Assembly (NCBI GenBank): GCA_036023115.1
Contig: JAYKKT010000089.1
Span: forward strand, 18,843,001-18,907,000
Direction of reading: 5' to 3'
From: Brasenia schreberi
Lineage: Eukaryota; Streptophyta; Magnoliopsida; Nymphaeales; Cabombaceae
DNA: 64,000 bases
The notes under the pieces are model-generated. The model had not been told where the DNA came from. It searched no databases and saw only the letters and a program-made list of their open reading frames with translations. Position 1 is the stretch's first letter. Every line of letters begins with the position of its first letter. This document shows positions 31,163-43,241 of this stretch, piece by piece. The position numbers and the translations under genes were made by a program.

Positions 31163-34100
31163 GTACATAGCTGCTCCTGGTAAGACTTTGGGAGTGATTC
31201 CAATCCCAAACTCATCAAGATAGGCGCATGTTTGCATGAATATGAAAGATCAGCATTCATTGCATTTCTATGAACCTATTTAGATGTGTTTGCATGGACG
31301 TATGAAGACATGCCGGGTATAGACCCCAGCATTGTCGAACATCGTCTTTCCTTAGATGCGGATGTAAAACCCATAAAGCAGAAGCTTAGGAAAATACACT
31401 CGAATGTACACACCCAAGTCAAAGAGGGTTTAGAAGATCTGCTAAAAGCCAGATTTATAAAACCCATTGCGTATTCTGATTGGCTGTCAAACATCATTGT
31501 AGTTCGAAAAACCAATGGGAAAATTCGAATATGCATCGATTTCAGAAACCTGAATAAAGCCACTCCAAAGGATAATTATCCTTTACCAAACATAGATTTG
31601 ATAGTCGATAGTACTGCAAATCATGAAATGTTTTCATTTATGGATGGCTATTCAGGCTATAATCAAATTAAATTAAGTCCACGAGATCAAGGTAAGATCG
31701 CATTCTCAACCCCGTGGGGCACGTACTGCTATACAATCATGCCCTTTGGTTTGAAAAATGCAGGCACGACATACGAGAGAGCCATGACCACGATCTTCCA
31801 TGATCAAATTCATGAGCTCCTAGAAGTGTATGTAGATGATCTCTTGGCAAAATCTAAGACCCGATGCACTCATATCGAATGTTTGCAAAAGATTTTCGAA
31901 AGGCTTATGCTTTACAAAGTAAAGCTAAACCCTCAAAAATGTGTATTCGGGGTAGAGTATGGAAAACTTCTAGGCTTTATGGTAAAACAAAGGCGTATAG
32001 AAGTCGACCCTTCTAAGTGTCGAGCCATCATAGACATGGCTCCACCCTCCAATCTCACCCAAATTCGTAGCCTCCAAGGTCGATTACAGTCCGTTCACCG
32101 ATTTATATCAAATCTAGCGACTAGATGTGAACCCTTCAACAAGCTGTTGAGGAAGGGCACAAAATTCTTATGGGATGACGACTGCCAGAAGTCCTTTGAG
32201 AGACTAAAGGCATACCTGGTTAATCCCCTCATTTTGAATCCTCCAAAGCAAGGAAAACCGCTTTTACTTTACATTTCCGTGCATGCGAATGCTTTGGGAG
32301 CCCTATTGGCTCAATACGAGGATGACACCCATAAGGAGTATGCCATCTACTATATTTCGAAAACTCTCTTGGCTTATGAACGAAATTATCAAGCCATGGA
32401 GAAGACGTGCTTAGCCCTAGTCTGGGCCTGCGAGAAATTCAGACACTATTTTCTAGATCATGAGATCCGGATAGTGTCCAAGCTCGACCCAATCAAGCAC
32501 TTGTTCGAAAAACCCATTCTCACGGGTAGATTGGGCAAATGGCAACTCCTTCTAATGGAGTATGACCTAAAATACCACCACCAAATCTCCATTAAGGGGC
32601 AAGCCCTAGCAGACTACGTGGCTGAGTTCTCCCTGGAGGACGCATATCCCACACTTGATGAAATGCCCGACGAAGGCATACTGCAAAACCATTTCCAAAA
32701 CCACATTTTGGCAAACTCTTTCGAAAACCAAGTGTGGAAGATGCACTTCGATGGGGCACGAAACCAACGAGGGGCTGGTGTTGGGGTCATCCTCATCTCC
32801 CCTGAAAAGGGCGAGATTCCCATAGCAATCCGCTTAGATTTCGAATGTTCCAACAACATAGCTGAGTATGAAGCACTCATACAAGGCTTAAGGATTTCGA
32901 AAACTCTAGGGGCATCATGCATCGAGGTCTTTGGAGATTCGCTCCTTGTTATAAACCAGGTTTTGAAAATTTGGCAAGTACGTAACGAAAAACTACTTCC
33001 ATATCACAAGTTGGCCACTCGATTGGTTGAGTCCTTCCAATCATGTAAACTCACACACGTAGGAAGAGAGGACAATGGCATTGCCGATGCCCTCTTCTCC
33101 TTGGGTTCAGCCCTAAAGGTCGATCCCATTTCAGGGACCCGATCTTTAGAAATATGGCATGCGCCCAACCCATCCACACACGATTTGGATATTTGCCAAA
33201 ATAACCCAGATTCTGTTGAAAAACCTTGGTTTTATGACATCAAGCATTTTCTAGAAAATGGGGGATTCACCGAGGATGCCACATCCAAAGATAAGGCATT
33301 CATCCGTAAAATTTCGACCCGATACACCATTCTGGGTGGGGTTCTATATAAGAAAAGTTTTACCGGCATCCTACTTAGGTGTATCGATCTAGAGGAGGCT
33401 AGGATAGTGATGCATGAGTTCCACGATGGAGAATGTGGAGGTCATGTTAATGCCAACATGATGGCAATGAAAATACTTAGAGCGGGCTACTTTTGGTCCA
33501 CCCTGAAAAAGGATTGTCATAATCATGTTAGGAAGTGTCATCCATGTCAAGTGCATGGAAATGCCATTCATATCCCCTCATCTGCATTGCATTCCATGGT
33601 CAGCCCCTGGCCATTCACCATGTGGGCGTTTGACATCGTAGGCCCTACTTTCCTAAAGCCTCGAATGGACATCGATTCATTTTAGCAGCCACTGTGTATT
33701 TCTCCAAGTGGGTGGAAGCCATTTCCTTGACCCACATACTAGGGCAACATGTGGTAGCTTTCATTAGGAGGAATATCTTCGCTCGATTTGGGGTTCCACG
33801 AGACCTTGTGTCTGATAATGGCACCCTATTCAAGAATGAGCATATGGTTAAGTTGTGCAATACGTATGGCATAACTCACCACTTCTCTTCGCCTTACTAC
33901 CCTCAAGGCAATGGCCAAGCCGAAGCCACAAACAAGACTCTCATTAGCATAATTGAGAAGACTTTAGAGAAGGGTAGGACGTGGCACGAGAAGCTGGATG
34001 AAGCCTTATGGGCTTATAGGACTTCCATCCGGACTCCCACGAATGCCACACCATTCGAATTGGTCTATGGCACAAACGCCATTCTCCCCATTCATACTCA

Positions 34101-34473
34101 ATTGCATTCATTCCATACATCCATAGCACTCGACCTCCCCCTAGAGACGCTTCAGCATGCTAGGATGACCGAATTAGATTTGCTAGATGAAAGGCGACTC
34201 CTTGCTATAGATCATGCTCATGCAACCCGGCAAAGGATAGCCCGACATTATGGCAAATACATAAGACCTCGCCACTTTGAAGTGGGAGATCTGGTTTTGA
34301 AAATCATCCACTATCATGGCCCACACCACCTTGGAAAGTGGCACCCCAAGTGGGATGGACCCTATGTTGTACGTGCAACCACCACGAACAACTCGTATTG
34401 GTTGATCGATGTAGAAGGTAGGAATTTAGCAGATCCTATCAATATTCAATACTTAAAGAAGTATTATGTGTAG
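31158..34473 (+). pseudogene. Element D pol: RT, two RNase H-like domains, integrase (nearly intact)
   Basis: Continuation of D pol after E, with a short deletion near 31190. A CGA-to-TGA stop at 31271-31273 precedes an open frame (31286-33685). Reverse transcriptase: FMDGYSGYNQI, FGLKNAGTTYE, YVDD at 31829-31840. First RNase H-like domain: about 32260-32640; the usual catalytic Asp position reads Ser (LYISVHANALG). Second, archaeal-type RNase H: about 32735-33110, with FDGA, AEYEAL, GDSLLV and DNGIAD kept. Integrase: zinc-binding HHCC region about 33410-33550. A one-base loss near 33659 moves the rest to frame 33694-34473, which has SDNGTLF, the catalytic Glu (33922-33924) and the C-terminal WDGPYVV module. 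No chromodomain. Only these two breaks disrupt RT to integrase. Confidence 0.9.
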
Positions 34474-35655
34474 GATTTGGATTAAATTCCCCTTTTTCGA
34501 AAACCTTTAGGGATAGCCGCCCTGAGACTTGAAAATAAGGTGCAAAGGCAAAATCGTGTGACCCTGAGTAAGAGAATTCGCACTTGTGAAAGAGTGGAGT
34601 CTTCCAAATCATGGTTAGATTTCAAAATCCTTCTTCTTACAAAGAAAGGCCTAGTTCAATATAGCAAGATACTTGCAAGTAGTACGTGCTATTTCTAAAT
34701 AGGTTGATCTGGAATGGATCGAGTGTAAGCTTGGGATAAGTCCTCCCCTCTTCTCTTCTCCTTCCAAAAGGAAAACATGGCCCAAATAAAGGGAATTTCC
34801 CATTCAAAGTCTCTTTCCAAAAGAAAGAAACCAGAATCCAAAAGGAAAAATCAATTCTCTTGTGAAAAAAAAGAGGGATTAAAGAAAAAATACTCCCAAA
34901 GGGAGACCCTCTATGAAAAAAAGGAAAAAGAGGCCAAAAAGCTCAAAAAGAGCAGTTTTCTACCTTCTATGCCTTAAACCACGGGACGCTTCAGAAGGGA
35001 CCGTGGTATCTCTTTCCCCTCCCCGACTTATCCCAAGTATGAACACAGTTCATTTCGAGGAATCCTAAAGTAAAAATAGGATTTACTTACTTGAATTTCA
35101 TTTTGCTTGAGAATTCGACGTTTCGAGTAAGACGTAGGAATTTGAAATATAGCTTGTTTTCTTATAAAACCTCCGCTAGATAAGCGAGTGTCAAGACTCA
35201 AGCAAAGGCAAATACGAAGAGCTCGAGATCCTTGGGATTGAGACTCAAGACAGTTGTCCCTTTTTGTAAATAGCTTTTGTAAATAAATTTTGAAAAGTCA
35301 AACATCGAACAGCATAGGATCTGCTCACTTGGAGCAACAGGCCTTGTAAGTCTCAAAGAGTTCGACCATATCTGGTCTCTAGGAGGTCGCCACTCTTGGC
35401 ACCCCACCCATGTCATGCGTCTGCATTTTCACGCATGGACGTCTGCATAACATGATCCCAGTTTAGGACCAGAAACCGTGTTGTAAATCCCTTTGGCGTG
35501 ATATCTCCTCCTACCAGGGTTTTTAAAAGTGAGATTTTGCTAAAAATTGCGACAATCCCATATTTTCGTGGTTAGATCTAGGGAGACATTGAAAGGGGTG
35601 CTTGTCGTCTTTGCCATTATCCAAATCAATTTGGACAATGCCAAAGAGGGGCATC
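34474..35655 (+). mobile_element. Element D: 3' non-coding tail and polypurine tract
   Basis: 1.18 kb without a supported gene. It is purine-rich at 34760-34940 (AAAAAG and AAAGGG runs) and matches K's tail. It ends in AAAGAGGGGCATC (35643-35655) against the 3' LTR. A 66-codon Lys-rich ORF at 34777 is not kept in K. Confidence 0.8.
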
Positions 35656-37379
35656 TGTAAACACCCAGAAATCCCACGAACTTATCAAATAACCTGGTTT
35701 TGTAAAAGTACCCCCAAAGGGCTATTTTGAGTCTGGAAACCCAAGAGCCTTCCAGACAAACCCTATACATATCTTTAAACCATATATGTTTTAAAATATG
35801 TATAATATAGTTTTAAAACCTTTTAAAATACATTTTGAAACCCCACAAAGCGGCTTGGCCTGATGAAAGTAGGACCAGAAGAGCAAAAGAGAGCCCGGAA
35901 CCGGAGCACATGTCGAGCCCGGCACAACAACTCTCATGTTAGATTCATCCCCAAGATCTCATACGTCCAAGTCCCTGCTATCAACAAAAATCATTTGAAA
36001 TCATCTCTGGAAGGTGAAAACAGAAGCGGACAACCATGTTGGCGAAGACCCAACGCAAGACGGAGTACTGATGCTGTCAGACCCCGCACAAACCGTTCGT
36101 TTCAAACATACCCTAAAGTGTCAGAATTCAGTTTGGATTGGATCTGGACCATATATATCTAGATCTCAATCCAAACGTATATGTGGATTTGGATTTGGAT
36201 TTGGATCCAAAGATCCAATCCAATATCCACATCCATGGCCCACATCACCTTCTCATAAATGGAGGTGCGACCCACTTGAAATTCACGTGGGATTGTAAGC
36301 ATGAGAGAGAATGGGGAGGATTAAGTATGAGGGGAATGTATTAAGCTTGACTTGTGTGTCAAGTTTCAGGTTAATCATGTGGGTTAGCCTAATTAGTGTG
36401 GGTTTAAGCTTGTATGAACCTACACCTAACCTAGGGCTGCACGAACATGATGCAATTAAGTCCATGGGCTATGCAAAGGGATGCTCCTAACCCAATCCTA
36501 AGCCAAAACCCTTAATCCTAGCCATTTGCCCTAATCCCGACCTAATTCCAACCTAATCACCTAACCTACTTCCTTAATCCTGGCCTAATCCCAACCTAAT
36601 CACCTAACCCACCTCCCTAATCCTTCCCTAAGCCTAGCCTAATTCCCTTAAGCCCAACCTAATCCTAGCCTAAACACCTAACCCACCTCACTAAACCTCA
36701 CCCTAAAACCAACCCACCTAGCTAAGCCCTAAACCACCCCACCTAAACCCTAGCACACCATATCCCTAAAACCACCTAAACTAAATATCTGGCCCCCCCT
36801 AAATATCTAGCCCACCTTATCACCACACCACCACCACCTAACCACTAAACCACCCTTTCAAAACCAGCCCAAACCGACCCTTGAAAATCCTATAAAAACC
36901 CCCCCTAGTGGGCGGGTTTTTCAAGTTTTTCCCAGCACCAGCCCAGCTGAGCCCTCTCTCACCTCCTTTGCTCTCTTCTCTCACCTGCTCCACCGTCACC
37001 TCCAGGCCTGCACCACTCCATGCCTCCCGGCCTACCCCGCTCCACAACATCCACTCCTTTCACCCGGCTGCATCCACTCCTTCCACCCGCCAACCTCCCT
37101 TTCCTCTTCGGTTAGTACCTTATCCTAACTCCACCCTATCTTCACTCCCCCTCCACTCTCAGCCACCCCATAGCACCCTACCTTAGCCTAGTCTCCACTC
37201 CATTAAGTCGGCCACCACCTAACTACCTGCTACCCTTCAACCATACCCAACCGCACCACTTGCTGCCCTACCTTCCCATTCATGACACCCCCTAGCTACC
37301 CCAGCCACCTTACCTTGTTCCCTAGGACCTGTCCTTCTTTCCCTTAAACCAACCCTTAGTTAACACCTTAACTAGTTCC
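35656..37379 (+). repeat. 3' LTR of element D, first 1.7 kb
   Basis: It starts TGTAAACACC and follows LTR D closely (TATA at 36891-36896, CCTAA-rich array about 36480-36780). It is cut by LTR H at 37380, in the stretch corresponding to about 18450-18460 of the 5' LTR. Bases 37375-37379 (GTTCC) are the expected H target duplication. Confidence 0.87.
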
Positions 37380-38821
37380 TGTAAACACCCCGAATTTCTG
37401 TAATTTTCGAAAACATGCCTGGTTTTTGAATCCCCATTTCGAGACCAGATTTTTCATTTTCGAACGCCCGAGAGTTGTAAAAACTCAAAATTTTGTATAA
37501 AACCCCATATTTATGTAAAATATGTTATATTTGGGCCAAGTCCCAATTTTGTAAGAGCTAAGTCCAACAGGTGCAACCTGGTGAAAAGCAGCCACCAAAA
37601 CGATGAAAACCCCCCCAGACAGCCTCTTGGCCTGATGAAAGCAGGACCAAAGAAGCGAAAGAGAGCCCGGAACTGGAGCACATGTCGAGCCTGGCACATC
37701 AACTCTCGTGTTAGATTCACCCCCAAGATCTCGAACGTCCAAGACCCTATTATCATCATAAATCCTTTGAAATCATCTCTAGAAGGTGAAAACAGAAGCG
37801 GACGACCATGTTGGCGAAGACCCAATGCAGACAGAGTACTGATGTTGTTAGACCCCGCATAAACCGTTCGTTTCGAACATACCCTGAAGGAGTCAGAATT
37901 CAGTTTGGATTGGATTTGGACCTTATATATCCAGATCCCAATCCAAACGTATGTGTGGATTTGGATTTGGATTTGGATCCAAAAATCCAATCCAATATCC
38001 ACATCCATGGTCCACATCACCTTCTCATAAATGGAGGTGGGGCCCACTTGAAATTCACATGGGATTATGGGCATGAGAGAGAATGGGGAGGATAAGCATG
38101 AGGGGAATTGTATTAAGCTTGACTTGTGTGTCAAGTTTGGGGTTAATCATGTGGGTTAGCTTAATTAGTGTGGGTTTAAGCTTGTATTAGCCAAAACCTA
38201 ACCTAGGGCTGCACCAACATGATGCAATGAAGTCTATGGGTTATGCAAAGGGAGCTCCCTAACCCAATCCTAAGCCAAAACCCCTAATCCTAGCCCTTTA
38301 CCCTAATCCCGGCCTAATCCTAGCCTAATCACCTAACCCACTTCCCTAATCCCGGCCTAATCCCAACCTAATCACCTAACCCACCTCCCTAATCCTTCCC
38401 TAAACCTAGCCTAATTCCCTTAATCCTAACCTAATCCTAGCCTAATCACCTAACCCATCTCACTAAACCTCACCCCAAAACCAACCCACCTAGCTGAGCC
38501 CTAAACCCCTAAACCACCCCACCTAAACCTAGCACACCATATCCCTAAAACCCCTTAAAACAAAATATCTGGCCCCTCCTCAAAACCAGCCCACCTTATC
38601 ACCACACCACCACCACCTAACCACCTTACCACCCTCTCAAAACCACCCCCAACCGACCTTGGAAAAAGCTATAAACCCCCCCCCTAGTGGGCGGGTTTTT
38701 CAACTTCTCCCTTCCAGCTCCTGGCCCAGCCGAGCCCTCTCACCTTGCTCCCTTCTTCCACCTGCACCACCACTACCCCCGACCAGCTCCACCTCGTGCC
38801 ACCACTACCTCCCGGCCTGCT
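37380..38821 (+). repeat. LTR H, left part (chimeric LTR)
   Basis: It starts TGTAAACACCCCGAATTTCTG. The first roughly 230 bp match no other LTR in the window; from CCTCTTGGCCTGATGAAAGC on it is D/E-type, with TATAAA and a C-tract (38670-38675). It is interrupted by K at 38822 and continues at 53291. Confidence 0.85.
38817..38821 (+). repeat. Target site duplication of element K, left copy (CTGCT)
   Basis: CTGCT here and at 53291-53295 flank the exact K termini. Confidence 0.93.
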
Positions 38822-41800
38822 TGTAGACGCGCGAAAATCCCCGCCTCTTTGCCTTTTTCAGGGCTCGGAGCAGATCCTCTCGTGTGTCTAAGGCCTATGT
38901 ATGCAAACAGGGCGTGCCAGCTAGCTTACTTAAGCTAGCGAAGATATTTTTAATACTGACTTCTAAACGTGGCGACTGTGAGCAAGTAAGCTCTTGTCGT
39001 CGCAGACCTTCTTGCACCGATGTGCAAGGGTCAGTCTGTACGCTTTGCAAAAATCGAGTTTTTGGAGAAAAAGTCTACGAAGCGGTTCGAGGTGTCTATT
39101 TCGGGTCTTTAAAATGCGATGGCATGTTTTAGATCACGTGGATTTGCACGTGCCTAAGTCTTTTCTTTTATCCCTTTTCGGGCCACCTAGTTTATGTGTT
39201 ATGAACACTCCACTACATGGGCGAATTCGAGCGGGGCTTGCTTCGATGCAATATGCGTCCTACTTCGTGGTATAGCGTAGATGCAATGCAAACTCACGCT
39301 ACTCCAAAGGGAAAACCCGAAATGTAAAGACAATACTGAAGGGAAATAACCGAAGGGAAATAATAGAAGGGAAATAACCGAAGGGAAATAACCGAAGGGA
39401 GATATGTATATAGTGTATGTATATGAGCCCTTACTCGGGTCTTGCAAATAAGAGCGAAGGCTCAATGTGGGTGCGTGCTTGAATTGAAAGACTTACACAC
39501 ACGACATGAAATTAAACCCAAATATAAATTGCAGTATGGCCTTGACTAAGGTCTTGGGAGTAAGAGCGAAGGCTCAATGTGTGTGAAAGTGCTTGAATTG
39601 AAGTACTACACACACGACATAAATGAAACCCAAATATAACTGCAATAAGGCCTTTACTAAGGTCTTGGGAGTAAGAGCGAAGGCTCAATGTGTGTGAAAG
39701 TGCTTGAATTGAAAGACTTACTCACACGACATGAAATGAAACCCAAATAGTATAGGTCGGCCCTTACTTGGGTCTTTCAAATAAGAGCGAAAGCTCAATG
39801 TGTGTGAAAGTGCTTGAATTGAAAGACTTACTCACACGACATGAAATGAAACCCAAATAGTATAGGTCGGCCCTTACTTGGGTCTTTCAAATAAGAGCGA
39901 AAGCTCAATGTGTGTGAGTGCTTGAATTGAAAGACAACACACCCAACTTAAACCAAAAACCCTTCGAAAATGAAAGTATATATATCTACTTATGTATTAG
40001 GGGCTGATTAGGCCCGTGTGTGTTCAAAATCGTGCACAACTAAGAGAGTGCACGTGTGTGGGTGTGCCAAGCCACGTTATTACAAGCGGGGGGAGACTAT
40101 GCTCTGTTATTACAACCCCGTATCAAATTGAATCTCAAGCAAGTATACAACTAAAGACCGAGTTTAGGCACTTACGAGTAGCTGGTCCGTAGAGGCCTTG
40201 CTTGAGCGTGGGCTTGGCCTTCGCCTTGGGCTGCAAACGAGAGCTCCGCGAGGATGGGTGACCAAGGGTGCTGGCCGGCTGCAAGTGGGTGTCGCCTTGA
40301 TGTGGGCGATTAAAGGGGTGGACGAAGTGAGTGTTTAGGGTCACTAGGAGAGTCGAGTGTTTAGGGAAGGTGGACCTAAAGGGGAGTTTATGGGAAGGCC
40401 GAATGGGAGTCCTATAGGGTGGAAGAAATGGCTGGCCGGGTGCAAACGGGATGGTTAGGTAGTGGCCGGTAGTTTAGGTTGTGCTAGGTTCGGCTAAGTG
40501 AAAAGGGTGGTGACAAAGGGCTGAGATGATGATATGGTGGGTGGCTAGGAGTGGAGAGGGAGTAGAGAAGGATTTAGGTAGAGTTGGGGGATGCTTACCG
40601 AATGGGGAGAGGCGGTGGAAGGAAAAGATGAGCAGCCGGATGTGGGAGCTCGGCTGGTTCGGTTGGGTGAAGAGGATGATGATGGAGGGGGCTTCGGTTG
40701 GAATGGTGGTGGCGGTGGTGGTGCTGGTGGTGCTGGGAGGTGGAGCAGGTGGAGCTTGGGGAAGTGGAGAGTGGTCCCGGCTGGGCTGGAAAAGGATCCT
40801 TCTAGCTAGGAAAACCCGCCCCAAGAGAGGGGGTTTATATAGGGAGTTGGGTAGGTCGGTTAGGGTTGGGTTTGGGGTAGTGGTTAGGTGGTTTAGGTAG
40901 GCTGGTATGAAGATAAGGTGGGCTGGAAAGGGTAGGGCCAGATATTTTGAAAACTAGGGGTTTGGGTAGATTGTGGGCTAGGGGTGGTTTAGGGGTTTAG
41001 GGCTAGGTTAGGTGGTTGGGTTTTAGGGTGAGGTTTAGTGAGCTAGGTTAGGTGATTAGGCTAGGTTTAGGTTAGGATTAGGGAAATTAATCTAGGTTTA
41101 GGGAAGGATTAGGGAAGTGGGTTAGGTGATTAGGTTGGGATTAGGCCGGGATTAGGGAAGTGGGTTAGGTGATTAGGCTCAGATTAGGGGTGGATTAGGG
41201 GTTTAGGCTAGGATTAGGCGTTTTGGGTTAGGTTTAGGCGAAGGAGCTCCCTTTGCATGGCCCATAGACCTTAACCACCTCATGTTGGTGCAGCCCTAGG
41301 TTAGGTTTTGGCTAATTACAAGCTTAAACCCACTCAATTAGGCTAACCACATGATTAAACCCAAACTTGACACACAAGTCAAGCTTAATTACAACACTCT
41401 TGATATTATCCATCCCCACTCTCTCTCATGCCCAATATCCCACGTGAATTTCAAGTGGGCCCCACCTCCATTTATGAGAAGGTGATGTGGGCCATGGATA
41501 TGGATATTGGATTGGATCTCTGGATCCAAATCCAAATCCACATATGGGTTTGGATTGGGATCTGGATGTATATGGTCCAGATCCAATCCAAACTGAATTC
41601 TGACTCCTTCGAGCTGGGTTCGAAACGGACGATTTGTGCAGGGTCTGACAGCATCAATACTCCGTCTGCGTTGGGTCTTCGCCAACAAGGTCGTCCGCCT
41701 CCGTTTCTGCCTTCCGGAGATGACTTCAAAGGATATTTTGATAAGATCAGGGTCTTGGACGTTCGAGATCCTGGGGGTGTGAATCAGATACAAGAGTTGC

Positions 41801-42070
41801 TGTGCCGGGCTCGACATGTGCTCCGGTTCCGGGCTCTTCTTAGCTCTCCTGGTCCTGTCTTGATCGGGCCAAGCCGCTTCGGGGTTTCAAAACATGTTTT
41901 AAAAAGGTTTTAAAAGCTATATTGTATGTTTTCGAAATATAGAGTTCAAAACGTATGTACAGGGTTGTCTGGAAGGCTCCTGGGTTTCCAGACTCAAAAA
42001 TGGCCCTTTGGGGCTGCTTTTATAAAACCAAATGAATTTGAGAAATTCGTGGGATTTTGGGGTGTTTACA
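38822..42070 (-). repeat. 3' LTR of element K
   Basis: 3249 bp. On the minus strand: a GGATTT and dyad module (about 41500-41600), CCTAA-rich array (about 40930-41240), TATATAAA (40834-40841), GTAAGT (40170-40175), core block (40072-40124), five 110-bp repeats (39451-39960), paired G-boxes (39135-39140, 39147-39152) and U5 primer-site mimic (38910-38919). Confidence 0.93.
39451..39960 (-). repeat. Five tandem copies of a ~110-bp unit in LTR K
   Basis: AGAGCGA starts recur at 39451, 39563, 39673, 39784 and 39894, a spacing of 110-112 bp. Each unit holds GCTCAATGTG, CTTGAATTGAA and an ACACACGACAT motif. The same units occur in the right LTR (from 50664) and in D, E, H, I and L with different copy numbers. 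Confidence 0.88.
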
Positions 42071-43241
42071 GATGCGCCTCTTTGGCCTTGTCCAAATCGA
42101 TTTGGATAAGGGCAAAGATGACAAACACCCCTTTTAATGTTTCCCTAGATCTATCCACGAAGAACATGGGATTGTCCCAATTTTAGCAAAATCTCAATTT
42201 ACAAACTCTGGTAGGAGGAGATATTATGCCAAAGGGTTCTTCTATGGAATCTGGTCCTAAATGGGATCATGTTCATGCAAGTACCATGCGTGGAATGCAA
42301 ATGACATGGATGTGGTGCCAAAAAGTGGCGACCTCCCAGAGACCAGATGTAGTCGAACTCTAGAGACTTACAAGGCCTGTTGCTCCAAGTGAGCAAATCC
42401 TATGCTGTCCGATGTTCGGTTTTCAAAACTTATTTACAAAAGCTATTTACAAAAGGGACAACTGTCTTGAGCCTCGATCCTAAGGATCTCGAGCTCTTCG
42501 TGCTTACCCTTGCTTGAGTCTTAACACTCGCTTATCTAGCGGAGGTTTTATAAGAAAACAAGCTTCATTTCAAATTCCTACGCCTTACTCGAAACGTCGA
42601 ATTCTCAAACAAGATGAAATTCAAGTAAGTAAATCCTATTTTTACTTTAGGATTCCTCGAAATGAACCATGCTTTAGCTTGGGATAAGCCAGGGATGGGA
42701 AAGAGATACCACGGTCCCTTCTGAAGCGTCCCGTGGTTTGAGGCACAGAAGGCGGAAAACTGTTCTTTTTGAGCTTTTTGGCCTCTTTTTCCTTTTTTTC
42801 ATAGAGGGTCTCCCTTTGGGAGTATTTTTTCTTTAATCTCTCTTTTTCAAAAGAGAATCGATTTTTCTTTTTGAAGTCTGGTTTCTTTCTTTTGGAAAGA
42901 GACTTTGAATGGGAAATTCCCTTTTGTTTTGGGCCTTTGTTTTCCTTTTGGAAGGAGCAGAGAAGAGGGGAGGACTTATCCCAAGCCTACACTCGATCCA
43001 TTCTAGATCAGCCTATTTAGAAATAGCACGTACTACTTGCAAGTATCTTGCTATGTTGAACTAGGCCTTTCTTTGTAAGAAGAAGGATTTTGAAATGTAA
43101 CCACGATTTTGAAAACTCCACTCTTTCACAAGTGCGAATTCTCTCACTTAGGGTCACACGAGTTCGCCTTTGCACCTTATTCACATGTCTCAGGGCAGCT
43201 ATCCCCCTAAAATTTTCGAAAACTGGAATTTAATCCAGATC
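42071..43241 (-). mobile_element. Element K: 3' non-coding tail and polypurine tract
   Basis: 1.17 kb without a supported gene, matching D's tail. The polypurine tract at 42071-42083 has one G-to-C change in the G run. The integrase frame ends at 43242. Confidence 0.82.

Larger units (their letters stand above)
16753..37379 (+). mobile_element. Element D: Tat-like Ty3/gypsy element, split by E and cut by H
   Basis: The 5' LTR at 16753-20296 and the 3' LTR start at 35656 are each other's closest match here; both share the ACAAACCC...ATATAGTTTTAAAACC features that E's LTR lacks. The internal region reads primer site, gag-protease, pol start to 23291, then after E (23292-31157) the rest of pol, 3' tail, polypurine tract and 3' LTR. 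Removing E rejoins the pol frame exactly. About 13 differences in the first 260 LTR bases suggest an older insertion than K. Confidence 0.85.

Noticed and set aside
34777..34977. 66-codon Lys-rich ORF in the D 3' tail
   Set aside because: The matching K segment (minus, about 42770-42970) does not keep the frame; composition is that of the purine-rich tail.
35656..37379. 3' LTR at 35656 assigned to element E
   Set aside because: It shares diagnostic bases with LTR D rather than E, and E is bounded by ATTTT duplications at 23287 and 31158.
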